A DNA stretch of 64,000 bases from Camellia lanceoleosa (lineage: Eukaryota; Streptophyta; Magnoliopsida; Ericales; Theaceae). Position 1 is the stretch's first letter. Each line of letters opens with the position of its first letter. The stretch spans positions 78,583,551 through 78,647,550 of the forward strand of contig CM045761.1 of assembly GCA_025200525.1 (NCBI GenBank), in the 5' to 3' direction. Below the pieces are notes generated by a model. That model was not told the DNA's origin. It made no database searches and was given only the letters and a program-made list of their open reading frames with translations. The position numbers were made by a program, and so were the translations under genes. Positions 9,085 to 20,859 of the stretch are shown here, piece after piece.

Positions 9085-12000
9085 TGTAGACACCCCATTT
9101 TTGACCGACCTTAAGACTTAGACGTCAGCAACTGAGTGCTCGGTGATGTTGCATATTGTGCTCGTTCTAAAGTTGCGGAATCACGGCCAGGAGCCTTACC
9201 TCCGAACTTTCGGACTCTTTTGTGCTTTGCCTTGGTTTGCGAACCAGGTCCCGTTTTCTCCGTTTTCTCTTCCCGAAGGGAGGGAGAGGTCTCATAGACC
9301 GTCTCTCAGTGGCTGTAGGCTACGTTTCATGGTCGTAGGCCATTTTTCCCGTTTGGAGCCTGGTTTTCAATTTTTCGGAGCCGTCGGCCGTGTGCCTCAG
9401 TTCGGGACCGCTTAACCACCTCCGTTTGTTCCGGTTTTTGGCACACACCTTGTTTCCTCACTTTTGAGGGACACTGTGGCCCGACAGACCAACTTCGTGG
9501 TCAAACGCCACCTCCGGTGCTTAATAGTCAGTTTTCGGGGCCTCGAGCCGCGCGTTTTGGCCCCCGAACCTTCGTTTTGCATCAGTTTGGGTTCATTTTT
9601 GGCGGAAACCTTATTTTCATTGTTAGAAATGTTGTAGAAGGGTGGGAGGCCAAAAATTTTTCTGAAAAACCAGCTTTATTCCTTCATCGCCCGTTTTCTT
9701 CACTAGAAAGCTGATTTTTCTCATTCCCGGGCCACTTTTTTTGACTTTCCACCGCATCATTGTGTTGTACACACCTGGGAGGCCACCAATATGGGTAGGC
9801 CGACCAGTAATTCTTCCTGACCCTTTTGAACCCCTCTAAAAAGTTGGTTTTTCTCTCTCCTGGGTTACATTTTCTGATTTTTCTCCACATAGCTGTGTTG
9901 CACTCACTTGGGAGGCCACCTTTCTGGGGTGGCCGGCCAGCAATTTTGCTTGACCCCTTTGACCCCTGGTCGGCTGGCCAGGGGAGGTGGCCGGCCGGCC
10001 ACCTGAACCTCTTGAACCTGGCCGGCCAAGTTTGTCCCTCCTGGTACATTCCAACTGTGCCAGCTATTTTGCACCAGACCCCCTGCCTGAGGGTTTGTCC
10101 TTTTGGAGGGAGATTTGAATTGTTTTTCCCCCTTTTCTTTCACTCCTCTCCCTCTATATAACTAACCCCCCACCTCCATTTCTAAGGGTTAGAAAAACCA
10201 GCTGGGGCATTGATACATACAACCATATATCTATCTCATCCAAGCTTCAAAACATCCATGACCTTGCATCATTTACACACCAACCCATAGCCTACCACCT
10301 CCATCATCCATTCTAGCCCCTTGGACTTGATTTTCAGAGGTTGAAAGCTCACCAACTTGGTCCAGAAGCTGCTGGAGGTCGGCTCTTCAAGGGTGAGTCC
10401 CTATTTTCCCTTTTCTTGCTTCATTTTGCATGATATCTTAGATCCTTTTTCTTACATTTTTGGGCTTCGACCTAAACTGAAAATAGTATTATTTTGAGCT
10501 CATCTTCATGTTTGATCAAGAACTTTTTTCTGTTTGAGGTCTTCTACCCATCCTTTGTGCTTTATCCCTCATTTTGGCCCTTATCTTGTACGATATGTTA
10601 GCCTTGTTTGTGAGCATTTCTGGGCTTCGAGTCAAACTGTAAAGTGCCTTATTTTGAGTCTCTCTTCAACCTTGTTAAAGGGATCTTTACTTTTTGAGGC
10701 CATCTATTTCCCCTTACCCTTTATCTCTCTTTTAAGGCCATTTTTGCATCATATTGTAGCCTTACTTGTGAGCATATTAGAGATTTACTATAAACTATAA
10801 AGTATCTTTTTTTGAGCCCCTCTTCAACTTTGTTGAAGGACACTTGGCTGTTTGAGGCCTTTTACTTCCCTGTTTGTCCAATCTCTCTTTTAGGGCTGTT
10901 TTTGCATGATACATTAGCCTTATTTGTGAGCCTTTTTGGACCTTGACCTAAACTGAAAAAAGTCTTGTTTTGACATCATCTTCATGTTTGATTAGGGTCT
11001 ATCCTCTGTTTGGGGTCATCTTCCCCCTATGCATGCTTCATTCCTTCATGATTAGGGTTATGCCTTAGAGCTCTTGCATTGGCCATAGCTTGGCCTCTTC
11101 CCCTTGTCTTGTTTGGTGGCCTTTTTGGCCTTCCAAAGGACCCCCTATTTGCAAGCTTCCAAGCTTTGTTTCTATCACTTTCCAGTAGGTATTATGACCC
11201 CTATAACTCGTTTCTAGAGTTAGTTTGGCTATGCTAAGTGTCCTTGATGTATGTGCTTAATAACCACTTGTATGACCCTTTAAAGGAACCCATTATTTGT
11301 GCATGTGTTGGCTGTATTTTAGAGGTTATTTGGGCATATTTTCACATGTTTTGTTCACTGATTTTTTCTAGTTTGATGAGTTCTCACATGCTTCATGCAC
11401 ATGCCATGTAAACCATGTTTGCTAGTCAAAGTTGCATACTATTTTAGTCCATCATGCTAGCATCTTTTGGTCATGCTTTGAACTAGAAATGTTCATGTTT
11501 TGGGACTGCCTTGGCTCTGTCTTTGTACTTCATAGTCAAATAATGCATTCTTTGTATAGCTACAAGTCAATATATGTGCCTAGTTTTGAGTTTCGTGACC
11601 ATTCCATGCATTGTATGACATATATCCATGATTCGGGATCATTTTGCATCATGATTCAGTGCTAGAATTTGCATGTTTGAATGCCATGTTTCATGCATTG
11701 TTAGAGTGGCATTTGGTGCCTTAGGTTCAGTCATCGGTTTGCGTGCATATATGCACGCATTTTGATAATCTCATTTTCATCTGATGGCCGCTGATGTGAG
11801 TGTGGCTGAGGTCCACTCATGTTGGTGTAAGTCCATTATGCATTGTGTATGCCATTTCAATTCATAGCATTGTGTATGCTAGGTTGTATGTTAGAGCATT
11901 GTGTATGCCTTGTTACATCGTGCATTGTGTATGCCATCTTATAGCATTGCGTATGCTAGGTTGCATGTTAGGATTGCATTCATGCATGTCATGCATATTG

Positions 12001-13665
12001 CATTGTGTTTGGGATAGGAGTTAGCCCAAGCACGGGAAATGAGAGACATTTCGTACTTCAAGTGACGGAACGTGTCTCAATTCCCGGTCACCGACACTCC
12101 GAATTAACCATGATGGAGTCTCGGTCTTGTTGTGTTTTCATGTGCATTCATTTCATATTGAGTCGTGCAATTCGACTCCTAGGCCATCATGCATCGATAT
12201 GCGTGATTGGTGGCACGAGGATCGAGGCAAGCATACATATGTGAAAATACATTGCCATGGCCCTTTCTTGCTCTCTGTTGCAGCAAATCAGCAATTGGCA
12301 ATCTTTTGGAGCTTCGCGCAATATTCCGAGCTTAATTGTAAACAGAGGCTAATTGGGGCATCGCAATGGATTTCCGCACAAGGCAACTCAAGCATGCATC
12401 ATTCATCATTCGGAACAGAGCTGAGGTGGTTCATGGGCTTGCATTGCCAATTTACTGCTTTCCTAGGTTAATTTGTTAATTAATTAGGATTTTGTATTTA
12501 TTCGGACTGTAATTATTCATTTGGGACTGTATTATTTATTCGGACCCACCGAGTGAGGGCACAATTGTAATAAGTGTGCGTGCGTGTGATGCATGTCTTC
12601 CAACCCCACGTCTTTCTCCCTTTTATTTACCAGCTTATGATGGTTAGAATAGGGCATGTTTCAATTAGCATACAGTATGATAGCATGTTTGCATTCATTC
12701 ATCTGTTTTGTATGCACCGGGCTCGGCGCATCATACTCACTGCATTGTATTTCAATTCTGAGTTGAATACCTGTTAGTTGTAGCATTCCATGTGCCATGT
12801 TTAGAATAGCCGAGCCTATCTTAGTTGCATTTCTATATGTGTTGCATTAGGCATTTCTGTATAGTTAGGATCATGCATGGATTTCTAACATAGTTTCTGT
12901 TTTGGCTTGGAGTACTCAGTAAGTTTTTACGCTATAGCATTCTTGCATGTGTGTGAGTGACTGCCATGGTAGCATGCTTACCATGAGGCTATTTGCTTAT
13001 GTGATATAATTGCCTGAATGCCTGTGGGTGAAGGTTGGGTTATTTGGATTGGAACAATGCATTGACTGTGAGTTTTAAGCCCACTAGATAGTGGCAAAAC
13101 CATCTTTTCTAAGCCCACTTGAGGGTGGCAAAATCTACATTTTAAGCCTACTTGTGAGTAGCAAACCATCTTTCAAAAATAAACATGAAATGTTTTGTTC
13201 CAATTCAGGCGATCCAATCTATACTTGTATGATGTGCGCATCACATAGTAAATCTAGGCTAATAACCGGAATAAGAACGCATAATGTTTTCAAAACTAGA
13301 TATCATAGTTAGTAGAGGCCGATCTTTGATCGAGCGAGCGGGGGTGCTCATGAAGTGACCTTCCCCAATCGTACCCAAGTTCCCGAGCCGAGGCAACTTT
13401 GGTGATGACGGACGCGTGGCCTTAGGCACGAGTCAGGGTTTCCTAAATTTCCCAAAAATAAAATATTTAGGTGGCGACTCTGTATCTAGCAAAGCAGTCC
13501 TTATTTGGCACTTCTTTAAAAAAAAATCTGTTTTCTCAAAACGATTTGCCGGATTTGGACTCTTTGGTTTAGATTGAGAACTGTGACAATTTGAGTCCGA
13601 ACTGTAGTGAGCCCAAAATAAACAGAATGGGACTCATCCTCCCGGGGCGTTTAGGGACGTCTACA
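9085..13665 (+). mobile_element. Long LTR (4,581 bp), 3' LTR of the truncated element
   Basis: The LTR runs from TGTAGACACCCC to GACGTCTACA. It has a U3 GGCCGGCC cluster (9781-10030), TATA (10155), donor GTGAGT (10393), hairpin repeats, a 20-bp palindrome (11740-11759), acceptor TTGCAG (to 12283) and a 3'-end-like region. Exon 2 is diverged from the other copies (12284 onward). It is clearly diverged from the LTR at 1982-6660, in line with an old pair or with LTRs brought together by recombination. The right flank (CTCTG) lies in a chromoviral LTR, and no matching left duplication exists in the window. Confidence 0.9.
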
Positions 13666-13698
13666 CTCTGTCTGTAAAATTTTTAGGAGTTTGTATTC

Positions 13699-13780
13699 TT
13701 CACTCGAGCAGTAAACTTCTTCGCTCGAGCGCTTTCACTTATTATGTCTGGTCGCTCGAGCAATACTTCTTGTGCTTGAG
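13699..13780 (+). repeat. CTCGAG-centred motif repeats
   Basis: CACTCGAGCAG, CGCTCGAGCGC, CGCTCGAGCAA and a decayed GCTTGAGTGG occur within about 80 bp, ahead of the CT-rich leader. A longer cluster of the same motif lies at 50867-51186. Confidence 0.75.
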
Positions 13781-14834
13781 TGGTCTGCGCATATATCTGA
13801 TCGTAAAGTCAAATTTTTGAGTCACTTTTTTATCTCTAAACATTTCAAAACTCTATTTTCTATCACTCTTTCTCTCTCTAAAAATCACATTCTCTCTACA
13901 AATACACCTAGATTCATTGATTTCTCAACCCCAGTCTCTTTGTTAAAAAGGTAGAACACTCTGAGAGCTTTTTTTTGATCGGAGCAAAGTTAAGTTTCGG
14001 CATTTTCGAAGTTTCTCTATTCTCTCTCTCGTCTTCTAAGCTTGAGGTAGGGATTTTCCACACTTTCTTATGATTTTTAACTTAGTTATTCACTATTTCT
14101 AAAACAATATTGTGATTTAGGAATTTTTGAACAAATCTAGGGTTTTGGTTAGAACCCAAAAAAGAGGTTTTCAAATGGATTTTTGAAAATGGTTGTGGAA
14201 TTAGAAATGAGATTGAGTTGTGATAAAATGGTTAGTTTTGATATGTGGAATTGAATTTTGAAGAAAAATGAGATTTTTCCCTAAATATATCAAATGTTGA
14301 TTTTATATAAATAAATGGAATTGATGTTGGAAATGTAAAATTGGATTGATATTAATGAGGATGGTGGAGTTAGGTATGTATTACCACTCAAATCTTGGAA
14401 TTTGAAAAGTTTATTGGTTATCTATTTAGAGATAACTGTTTTGGGTTATCGACTGAGGATAGCTATGATTGTTGTAGAAATTGCAGGAGAATTAGGAAAA
14501 ATGAAACTATTTTCTTATCCATTGTATTGAGCATTGTTGCATATTTAATGCATTTGAAAATGTTATTGTTTTGAAAAAAAAATGAGTGAATAACTTAGTG
14601 AAGATGGTAGAAGTGTAGTGTGGTATTATGTTGGCATGTGTGTTTTTGGTAAAAGACTAGAAATCTGCGCGGTTAGGTGTCAAGCCTTCTGGTTTATAGT
14701 GGTAAAAATGACAAATTGGTTGTGCTTGTAGCCTACTTGCAAACACGTCTTAGAGATTCAAAGTGTTGTATTCATTGCCCTATTTTCTATTGTAAAAGAA
14801 ATGATATCATGATTTGAGATATAAGTTTGGCATT

Positions 14835-17800
14835 TGTAGACACCCCATTTTTGACCGACCTTAAGACTCAGACGTCACCGATCGAGAGCATGGTGATGTT
14901 GCATATCGCGCTCGTTCCGAAGTTTCAGAGTCTCGGCCCTGAGCCTTGCCTCCGGACTTCCGGGCTTTTTCTGTGCTTTGCCTCGGTTTGTGAACTAGGC
15001 TTTGTTTTCTCTATTTTCTCTTCCCGAAGGGAGGGAGAGGTCTCATAGATCATCTCTCAGTGGCCGTAGGTTACGTTTCGTGGTCGTAGGCCATTTTTTC
15101 CATTTCGGAGCCCGGTTCCCGGTTTTCGGAGCCGTCGGCCGTGTGCCTCGGTTTGGGACCACTTAACCACCTCCGTTTGCTCTGATTTTTGGCATACATC
15201 TTATTTAGTCCCTTTTGAGGGACACTATGGTCCGAGAGACCAACTTCGTGGCTGAACACCACCTTCGGTACTTAATAGTCAGTTTTTGGGACCTCGGGCT
15301 GCGTGTTTCAGCCCCCGAACCTTCAATTTGCATCGGTTTGGGTTCATTTTTGGCAGGGACCTTATTTTCATTATTAGGAAGGTCGTAGAAGGGTGAGAGG
15401 CCAGCAATTGTTCTGAAAGCTAACTTTATTCCTTCATCGCTCCCGGTCGCCCGTTTTTCTTGCTAGAAAGCTGATGTTGACCATTCCCGGGCCACTTTCT
15501 TTGGCCCTCAACCACATATTTGTGTTGTACATACCTGGGAGGCCACCAATATGTCATGGCCGGCCAGCAATTATTCCTAACCCTTTTGAACCCCTCTGAA
15601 AAGTTGGGTTTCCTCTCTCCTGGTTCACATTTTCAAGGTTTCAACCACATAGCTGTGTTGTGCACACATGGGAGGCCACTAATAAGGGTGGTCGGCCAGC
15701 TTTCTCTGATTGACCTTTTTGACCCTAGCCGGCCAGCCAGGGGAAGTGGCCGGACAGCCACCTGAGCTCCCAAAAACTGGCCGACCATGCTCCCCTCAGC
15801 AGGTTCCTTACAGATATACCCTCCTTTTCTCCCCAGATTCTGTATCCGATGGGGGGACTTTTGGGGGGGAAATTTGTATTTCATTTCCCCCCCCCCTTTT
15901 TTTCCACACCTTTGCCTATATAACCAGCACCCCCAGCTATGTTTTAGAGGTTACAAAAATTTGTTCTAAGGCTCTTGCATTCAATCTCTCTCCCTCTCCA
16001 CTCCAAGCCTCAAAACCCCAAAGTCCTACACCATTTCTACTCCATCTCCAAGCCAACCAATCCGCACTCCATTCCAGCAGCTTGGAGGCTCTTTCCAGAG
16101 GCTAGGAGCACCACTTCTTGGACCAAGAGGCTGCTGAAGTTTGGTTCTACAAGGGTGAGTCCCATTTTCTCTCTTTTGTGCACTATTTTGATCTATATCT
16201 GAGCTCCTTCTGCTTACATTTTTGGGCTCCAACCCTAACTTGAAATAGTCTTATTTTGAGCTCTTTTTCATGTTTGATTAAGGGCCTTTCCCTGTTTGAG
16301 GCTTCCTTCTTACCCTTTGTGTTTAAACCCTCTTTTAGGCCTATTTTTGCATAGTATTTTAGGCTTATTTTTGAGCTGTTTTAGAATTGGTCATAAACTG
16401 TAAAACATCATGTTTTGAGCCCCTCTTCAATATTGTTGAAGGGACCTCCTCTTTTTGAGGCCAGCAGCTACCACTTGCCTCTTTGTCCCTCTTTTGGCCT
16501 TTTTCTTGCATGATAGGTTAGCCTCACTTGTGTTTATTTTCGTGGCTTGATGTAAACTGTAAAGTGCCTTGTTTTGAGCCCTTTTTCAAATTTTTTGAAG
16601 GGATCTTTGCTATTTGGGGCCGGCTGCTGCCCCTTGTCTCTATTCTCTCTTTTAGGGCCATTTTTGCATGATAGTTTAGCGTTACTTGTGTTCATTTTTT
16701 AGACTTGTTGTAAACTGGAAAAAGGCTTTTTTTGACATCATCTTCATGTTTTATTAAGGTTCCATTTTTGTTTGAGGTCATACGCTATCTTGTATGCTTG
16801 GTTGCCTTCCATTTTGACCCTTATATCCCAGCCCTTGTTGCATGCTTTGTTTGGCCTTCTAGCCACTAAAATCTAGTGGATTTTCAACAGCTTGGCCACT
16901 GTTTTGAGCTTCCAAATCAGAGGGGGGTGACCCCCTTTCACCTTGACTTGTTTGGTGGCCATTTTGGCCTTCCAAAGAGGCCCTATCTTGCATACCTTGT
17001 GGACTGATTTTGGGGCCAATTTGGTGAGTTTTGAGACTATCATATTTGATTTTCAAAGTTGATTTGGGGCTGCCACATGTCTATCTTGTATATGCTTAAG
17101 AATCTCTTTGTATGCCCTCTAAAGGAACCCCTCATTTGTGCATGTTTTGGCTGTATTTCCATGGTTATTTGGCTTATTTTGGCATGATTTATTCACTAAT
17201 TTTTGCTGGTTTGGTGAGTTCTCACTTGCTTCATGTACTTGCCATGTAATCCATGTTTGATAGTCAAAATCAGATGCTATTTTAAGCCATCTTGCTAGCA
17301 CTTTTTGGCCACACTTTAAACTGGAAAAGTTCATTTTTTGGGACTTCCTTGACTCTGTTTTCATGCTTCATGTTCAAATAATGCATGCTTTGTATAGCTA
17401 TAAGTCATTCCATGTGCCTAGTTTTGAGTTTCGGGTCTCATCTCATGCATCGGGTGCCATATTGCCATGTTTCGGGGCTGTTTAGCATCATATTTTAGTG
17501 CTGAAATTTGCTTGTTTGTATGCCATATCCCATGCCTTGCCATGCTTTGGTAGAGTGGCATTTGTGTCTTATGTTCGGTCCTCGATTTGCGTGCATGTGT
17601 GCACACATTTCGAGTGTCTCATTTCCATCTAATGGCCTCCTATGTGAGTGTGGCTGAGGTCCACCTGTGGTGGTGTAAGTCCATTATGCATTGTGTATGC
17701 CATTTCATTTCATAGCATTGTGTATGCTAGTTTGTATGTTAGCGCATTGTGTATGCCATGTTACCTCGTGCATCGTGTATGCCATTTCATAGCATTGTGC

Positions 17801-19537
17801 ATGTTAGGTTGTATCTTAGTTGCATTCATGCATGTCATGCATATTGCATTGTGTTTGGGATAGGAGTTAGCCCGAGCACGGGAAACGAGGTACGTTTCGT
17901 ACTCCGAGTGACGGAACGTATCTTAATTTCCCAGTTGCCGACACTCTAGATTACCCATGATGGAGTTTAGGTCTTGTTGTGTTTATGTGTGCATTCATTT
18001 CATATTAAGTCATGCAACTCGACTCCTCGGTCATCATGCATCGAGATGCGTGATTGGTGACACGAGGATCGAGGACTACACTCCCTGAAGAGTAGTCAAG
18101 CATACATATGTGAAAATACATTTCCATGCCCCTTTCCTACTCTCTGTTGCAGCAAATCAAGAATCAGCAGCCTTCCGGAGCTTGGCACGCTTTCCAAGAA
18201 CAATCGCAAACAGAGGCTAATTGGGGCATCGCAGTGGATTTCCGTGCAAGGCAACCCGAACATACATCATTCATCATCCAAATCAGAGTTGAGACAGTCC
18301 CTGGCTTGCATGCCAATTTATTGCTTTCCTAGTTAAGTTTGTTAATTAATTAGGATTTTGTATTTATTCGGACTGTACTATTTATTCGGGACTGTATTAT
18401 TTATTTGGACCCTCTGCGTGAGGACAATGTTATAATAAGTGTGCGTGAGTGTGATGTATGTCTTCCAACCCCATGTCTTTCTTCCCTTTTATTTACCAGC
18501 TTATGATGGTTAGATTAGGGCATGTTTCAATTAGCATACAGTATGATAGCATGTTTGCATTCATTCATCTGTTTTGCATGCACCGGGCTCGGCGCATCAT
18601 ACTAACTGCATTTGTATTTCAATTCCGAGTTGAATACCTGATAGCTGTTGCATCTCATATGCCATGTTTAGAATAGCCAAGCCTGCTATAGTTGCATTTT
18701 TGCATGTGTTGCATTAGGCATCTCTGTATAGTTAGGATCATGCATGGATTTCTAATTAGCTTCTGTTTTGGCTTGGAGTACTCGGTAAGCTTTATGCTTT
18801 AGCATCCTTGCATGTGTGTGAGTGACTGCCATGATAGCATGCTTACAATGAGGCTATTTGCTTATGTGATACAACTGCCTGAATGCCTGTGGGTGAAGGT
18901 TGGGTTATTTGGATTGGGACAAATCATTAACTGTGAGTTTTAAGCCCACTAGATAGTGGCAAAACCATCTTTTCTAAGCCCACCCGAGGGTGGCAAAATC
19001 TGCATTTTAAGCCTACTTGCGAGTAGCAAACCATCTTTTCAGAAACAAACATGAAATGTTTTGTTCCAATTCAGGCGACCCGGTCTATACTTGTATGCTG
19101 TGCGCATCACATAGTAAATCTAGGCTAATAACCGGAATAAGGACGCATAATGTTTTCAAAACTAGATATCATGGTTAGTAGAGGCCGATCTTTGATCGGG
19201 CGAGTAAGGGTGCTCACGAAGTGACCTTCCCCAATCGTACCCAAGTTCCCGAGCCAAGGCAACTTTGGTGATAACGGACACGTGGCCTTAGGCAACGAGT
19301 CAGGGTTTTCTAAATTTCCCAAAATAAAATATTTAGGTGGCGACTCTGTATCTGGCAAAGCAGTCCATGTTTGGCACTTCTTTCAAAAAATCTATTTTCT
19401 CAAAACGATTTGCCGGATTTGGACTCTTTGGTTCAGATTAAGAACCGTGACAATTTGAGTCCGAACTGTAGTAAGCCCAAGACGAATGGAATGGGGGGGG
19501 ACCTCATTCCCTCCCGGGGCGTTTGGGGACGTCTACA
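14835..19537 (+). mobile_element. Solo long LTR (4,703 bp) with target duplication GCATT
   Basis: A full LTR from TGTAGACACCCC to GACGTCTACA is flanked on both sides by GCATT (14830-14834 and 19538-19542). Removing it and one duplication restores the chromoviral LTR. It contains U3 GGCCGGCC motifs (15540-15790), TATA (15917), donor GTGAGT (16155), hairpin repeats, acceptor (to 18152) and the conserved second exon with an open 68-codon frame (18126-18332). An 18-bp tract near 18077-18095 is absent from the other copies. Confidence 0.95.
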
Positions 19538-20082
19538 GCATTGCACGGTTTTAGAAAGAGAAATAAAAATGTTTTGGCACGAGTATTGCATATGCATTCA
19601 CCTTATATCATTGTTAAGATTTATAAACTATGTTGTAGTATCTCTATTGGGTTTTGGCTCACCCTATGTGAAAAACCATTTTCAGGTGCTGATGATATGC
19701 CTTCGCCAAGTCAATAGCTTGGGAGGACTTGGCGCAAGAGCTTCATTTTGTTTACTGGTTGTAATTAATTTTGTACAAGCTTAGGACTTTACCTGTATTG
19801 AGTTTAAAAATCACTTTTGTTGTAACCAAGCAGTGTCTTGGAAAGTTGTAAGCCTTTAGGACATTTCTTATTGTTTTAACCCTTATTTCATATCTTTAAC
19901 TTGTAACACATGCTATAAATTCAGGATTAGGACTTGTGAATGTATAACCGTATGTGTTACATTTTGTATCTTGGAATCATATGAAATGGAAGGATACTTA
20001 TTTCAGGAAAACTATATTTATACATTGTTGTCATTTATTAATATTATGGATGGTTCATTGTCTTTGGTTTCGGGGCGTTACA

Positions 20083-20859
20083 AGAATGGTTAATAACAAT
20101 AATCCTGATAACCTATTTGACCATTCTCCAATAACGAGCTTCTTACATCATGAATTTCAATTGGATCCCCGTCAAATGGACCCAATCTTGAATGATGTTT
20201 CTTTTAAAAGGAAATGCTTTATATTTTTGCAGGCAAGGTGAAGTTGATATCAAATCGGAAGGACAAATTACAAATGGCACATGTGTGTGAAAGAGGAACT
20301 CCCGCGACCAAGGAGTGATTTATTAGGGGATCAATTGTTGAGAATGAGATATATAATATACTTTCAAATGGAGAATCAAAACACTAGCTGGAATATGGAT
20401 GTTTTCAAGGCAGAACCTCAAGTACCAAATCCAAATTTACCATAAGATTGGAAAATTTTTAAAATATATCGAAAGACACCATTACAAATATAAAATGTTC
20501 AAGGAGCTGATCAAGGTTTTGGTATTGAAGTTGAAACACTGTGGATTTTGGATCTGTTAGATACAATTCCTTTTGGATGGGGTGTGACCAGACAAGTAGA
20601 TTTAAGGCAGTTGATTACAACCTATTTTTTCAATAGGGTTTTGAATATTAATGTGAATGAACTTCATGGAAATTGATCAAAGCTTAATAAAATTGAATAC
20701 AACCATGAATACTTTAAAACTAACAACTTGTTACACTTTACTCACACCTTAAAACGAACATACCTGACAAAAAAATGATTTACTTCAATTGGTGGTTCTA
20801 ACCACCATCATCTTTGGTGGTTCTCTCCACCACCTATCTCATTTTCTAGGCCTCTCTCC
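20083..20859 (+). other. Unassigned stretch between two LTRs
   Basis: This region does not resemble the surrounding LTRs. It has moderate AT content, a TTTTTGCAG acceptor-like site (20224-20232) and a decayed frame (20368-20676). GGTGGTTCTAACCACC (20801-20816) and GGTGGTTCTCTCCACC (20818-20833) are two short inverted repeats. It may be older host or retroelement sequence; I do not recognise it. Confidence 0.4.
20368..20676 (+). pseudogene. Decayed unrecognised reading frame
   Basis: From the ATG at 20368 a 103-codon frame contains two TAA codons (in CCA-TAA-GAT and ATA-TAA-AAT). Both could come from CAA. The stretch after them, including TLWILDLLDTIPFGWGVTRQ, has a protein-like composition. 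I do not recognise the family. A preceding frame (about 20083-20241, NNNNPDNLFDHSPITSFLHH) is also protein-like and ends near the acceptor-like site. These may be exons of one decayed gene or of a transposon. No neighbouring gene helps, since both sides are LTRs. Confidence 0.3.

Larger units (their letters stand above)
13666..20082 (+). mobile_element. Chromovirus-type LTR, 5' part cut off, ends GGGGCGTTACA
   Basis: About 1.7 kb of LTR remains once the nested solo LTR is removed. The stretch GAGGTAGGGATTTTCC and the following TTAGTTATTC, CTATTTCTAAAACAATATTG match, in reverse, the chromovirus 3' LTR near 26040-26130, so both belong to related LTRs. It holds CTCGAG repeats (13699-13780), a CT-rich leader, and ends GGGGCGTTACA at 20082. 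AGAAT follows, with no primer-binding site, so this is a 3' or solo LTR. Its start lies left of the block that inserted at 13665. Confidence 0.75.

Noticed and set aside
1982..13665. Calling the LTR-body-LTR block a normal LARD element
   Set aside because: A polypurine tract precedes the first LTR, there is no primer site after it, no matching target duplication, and the body starts in mid-exon.
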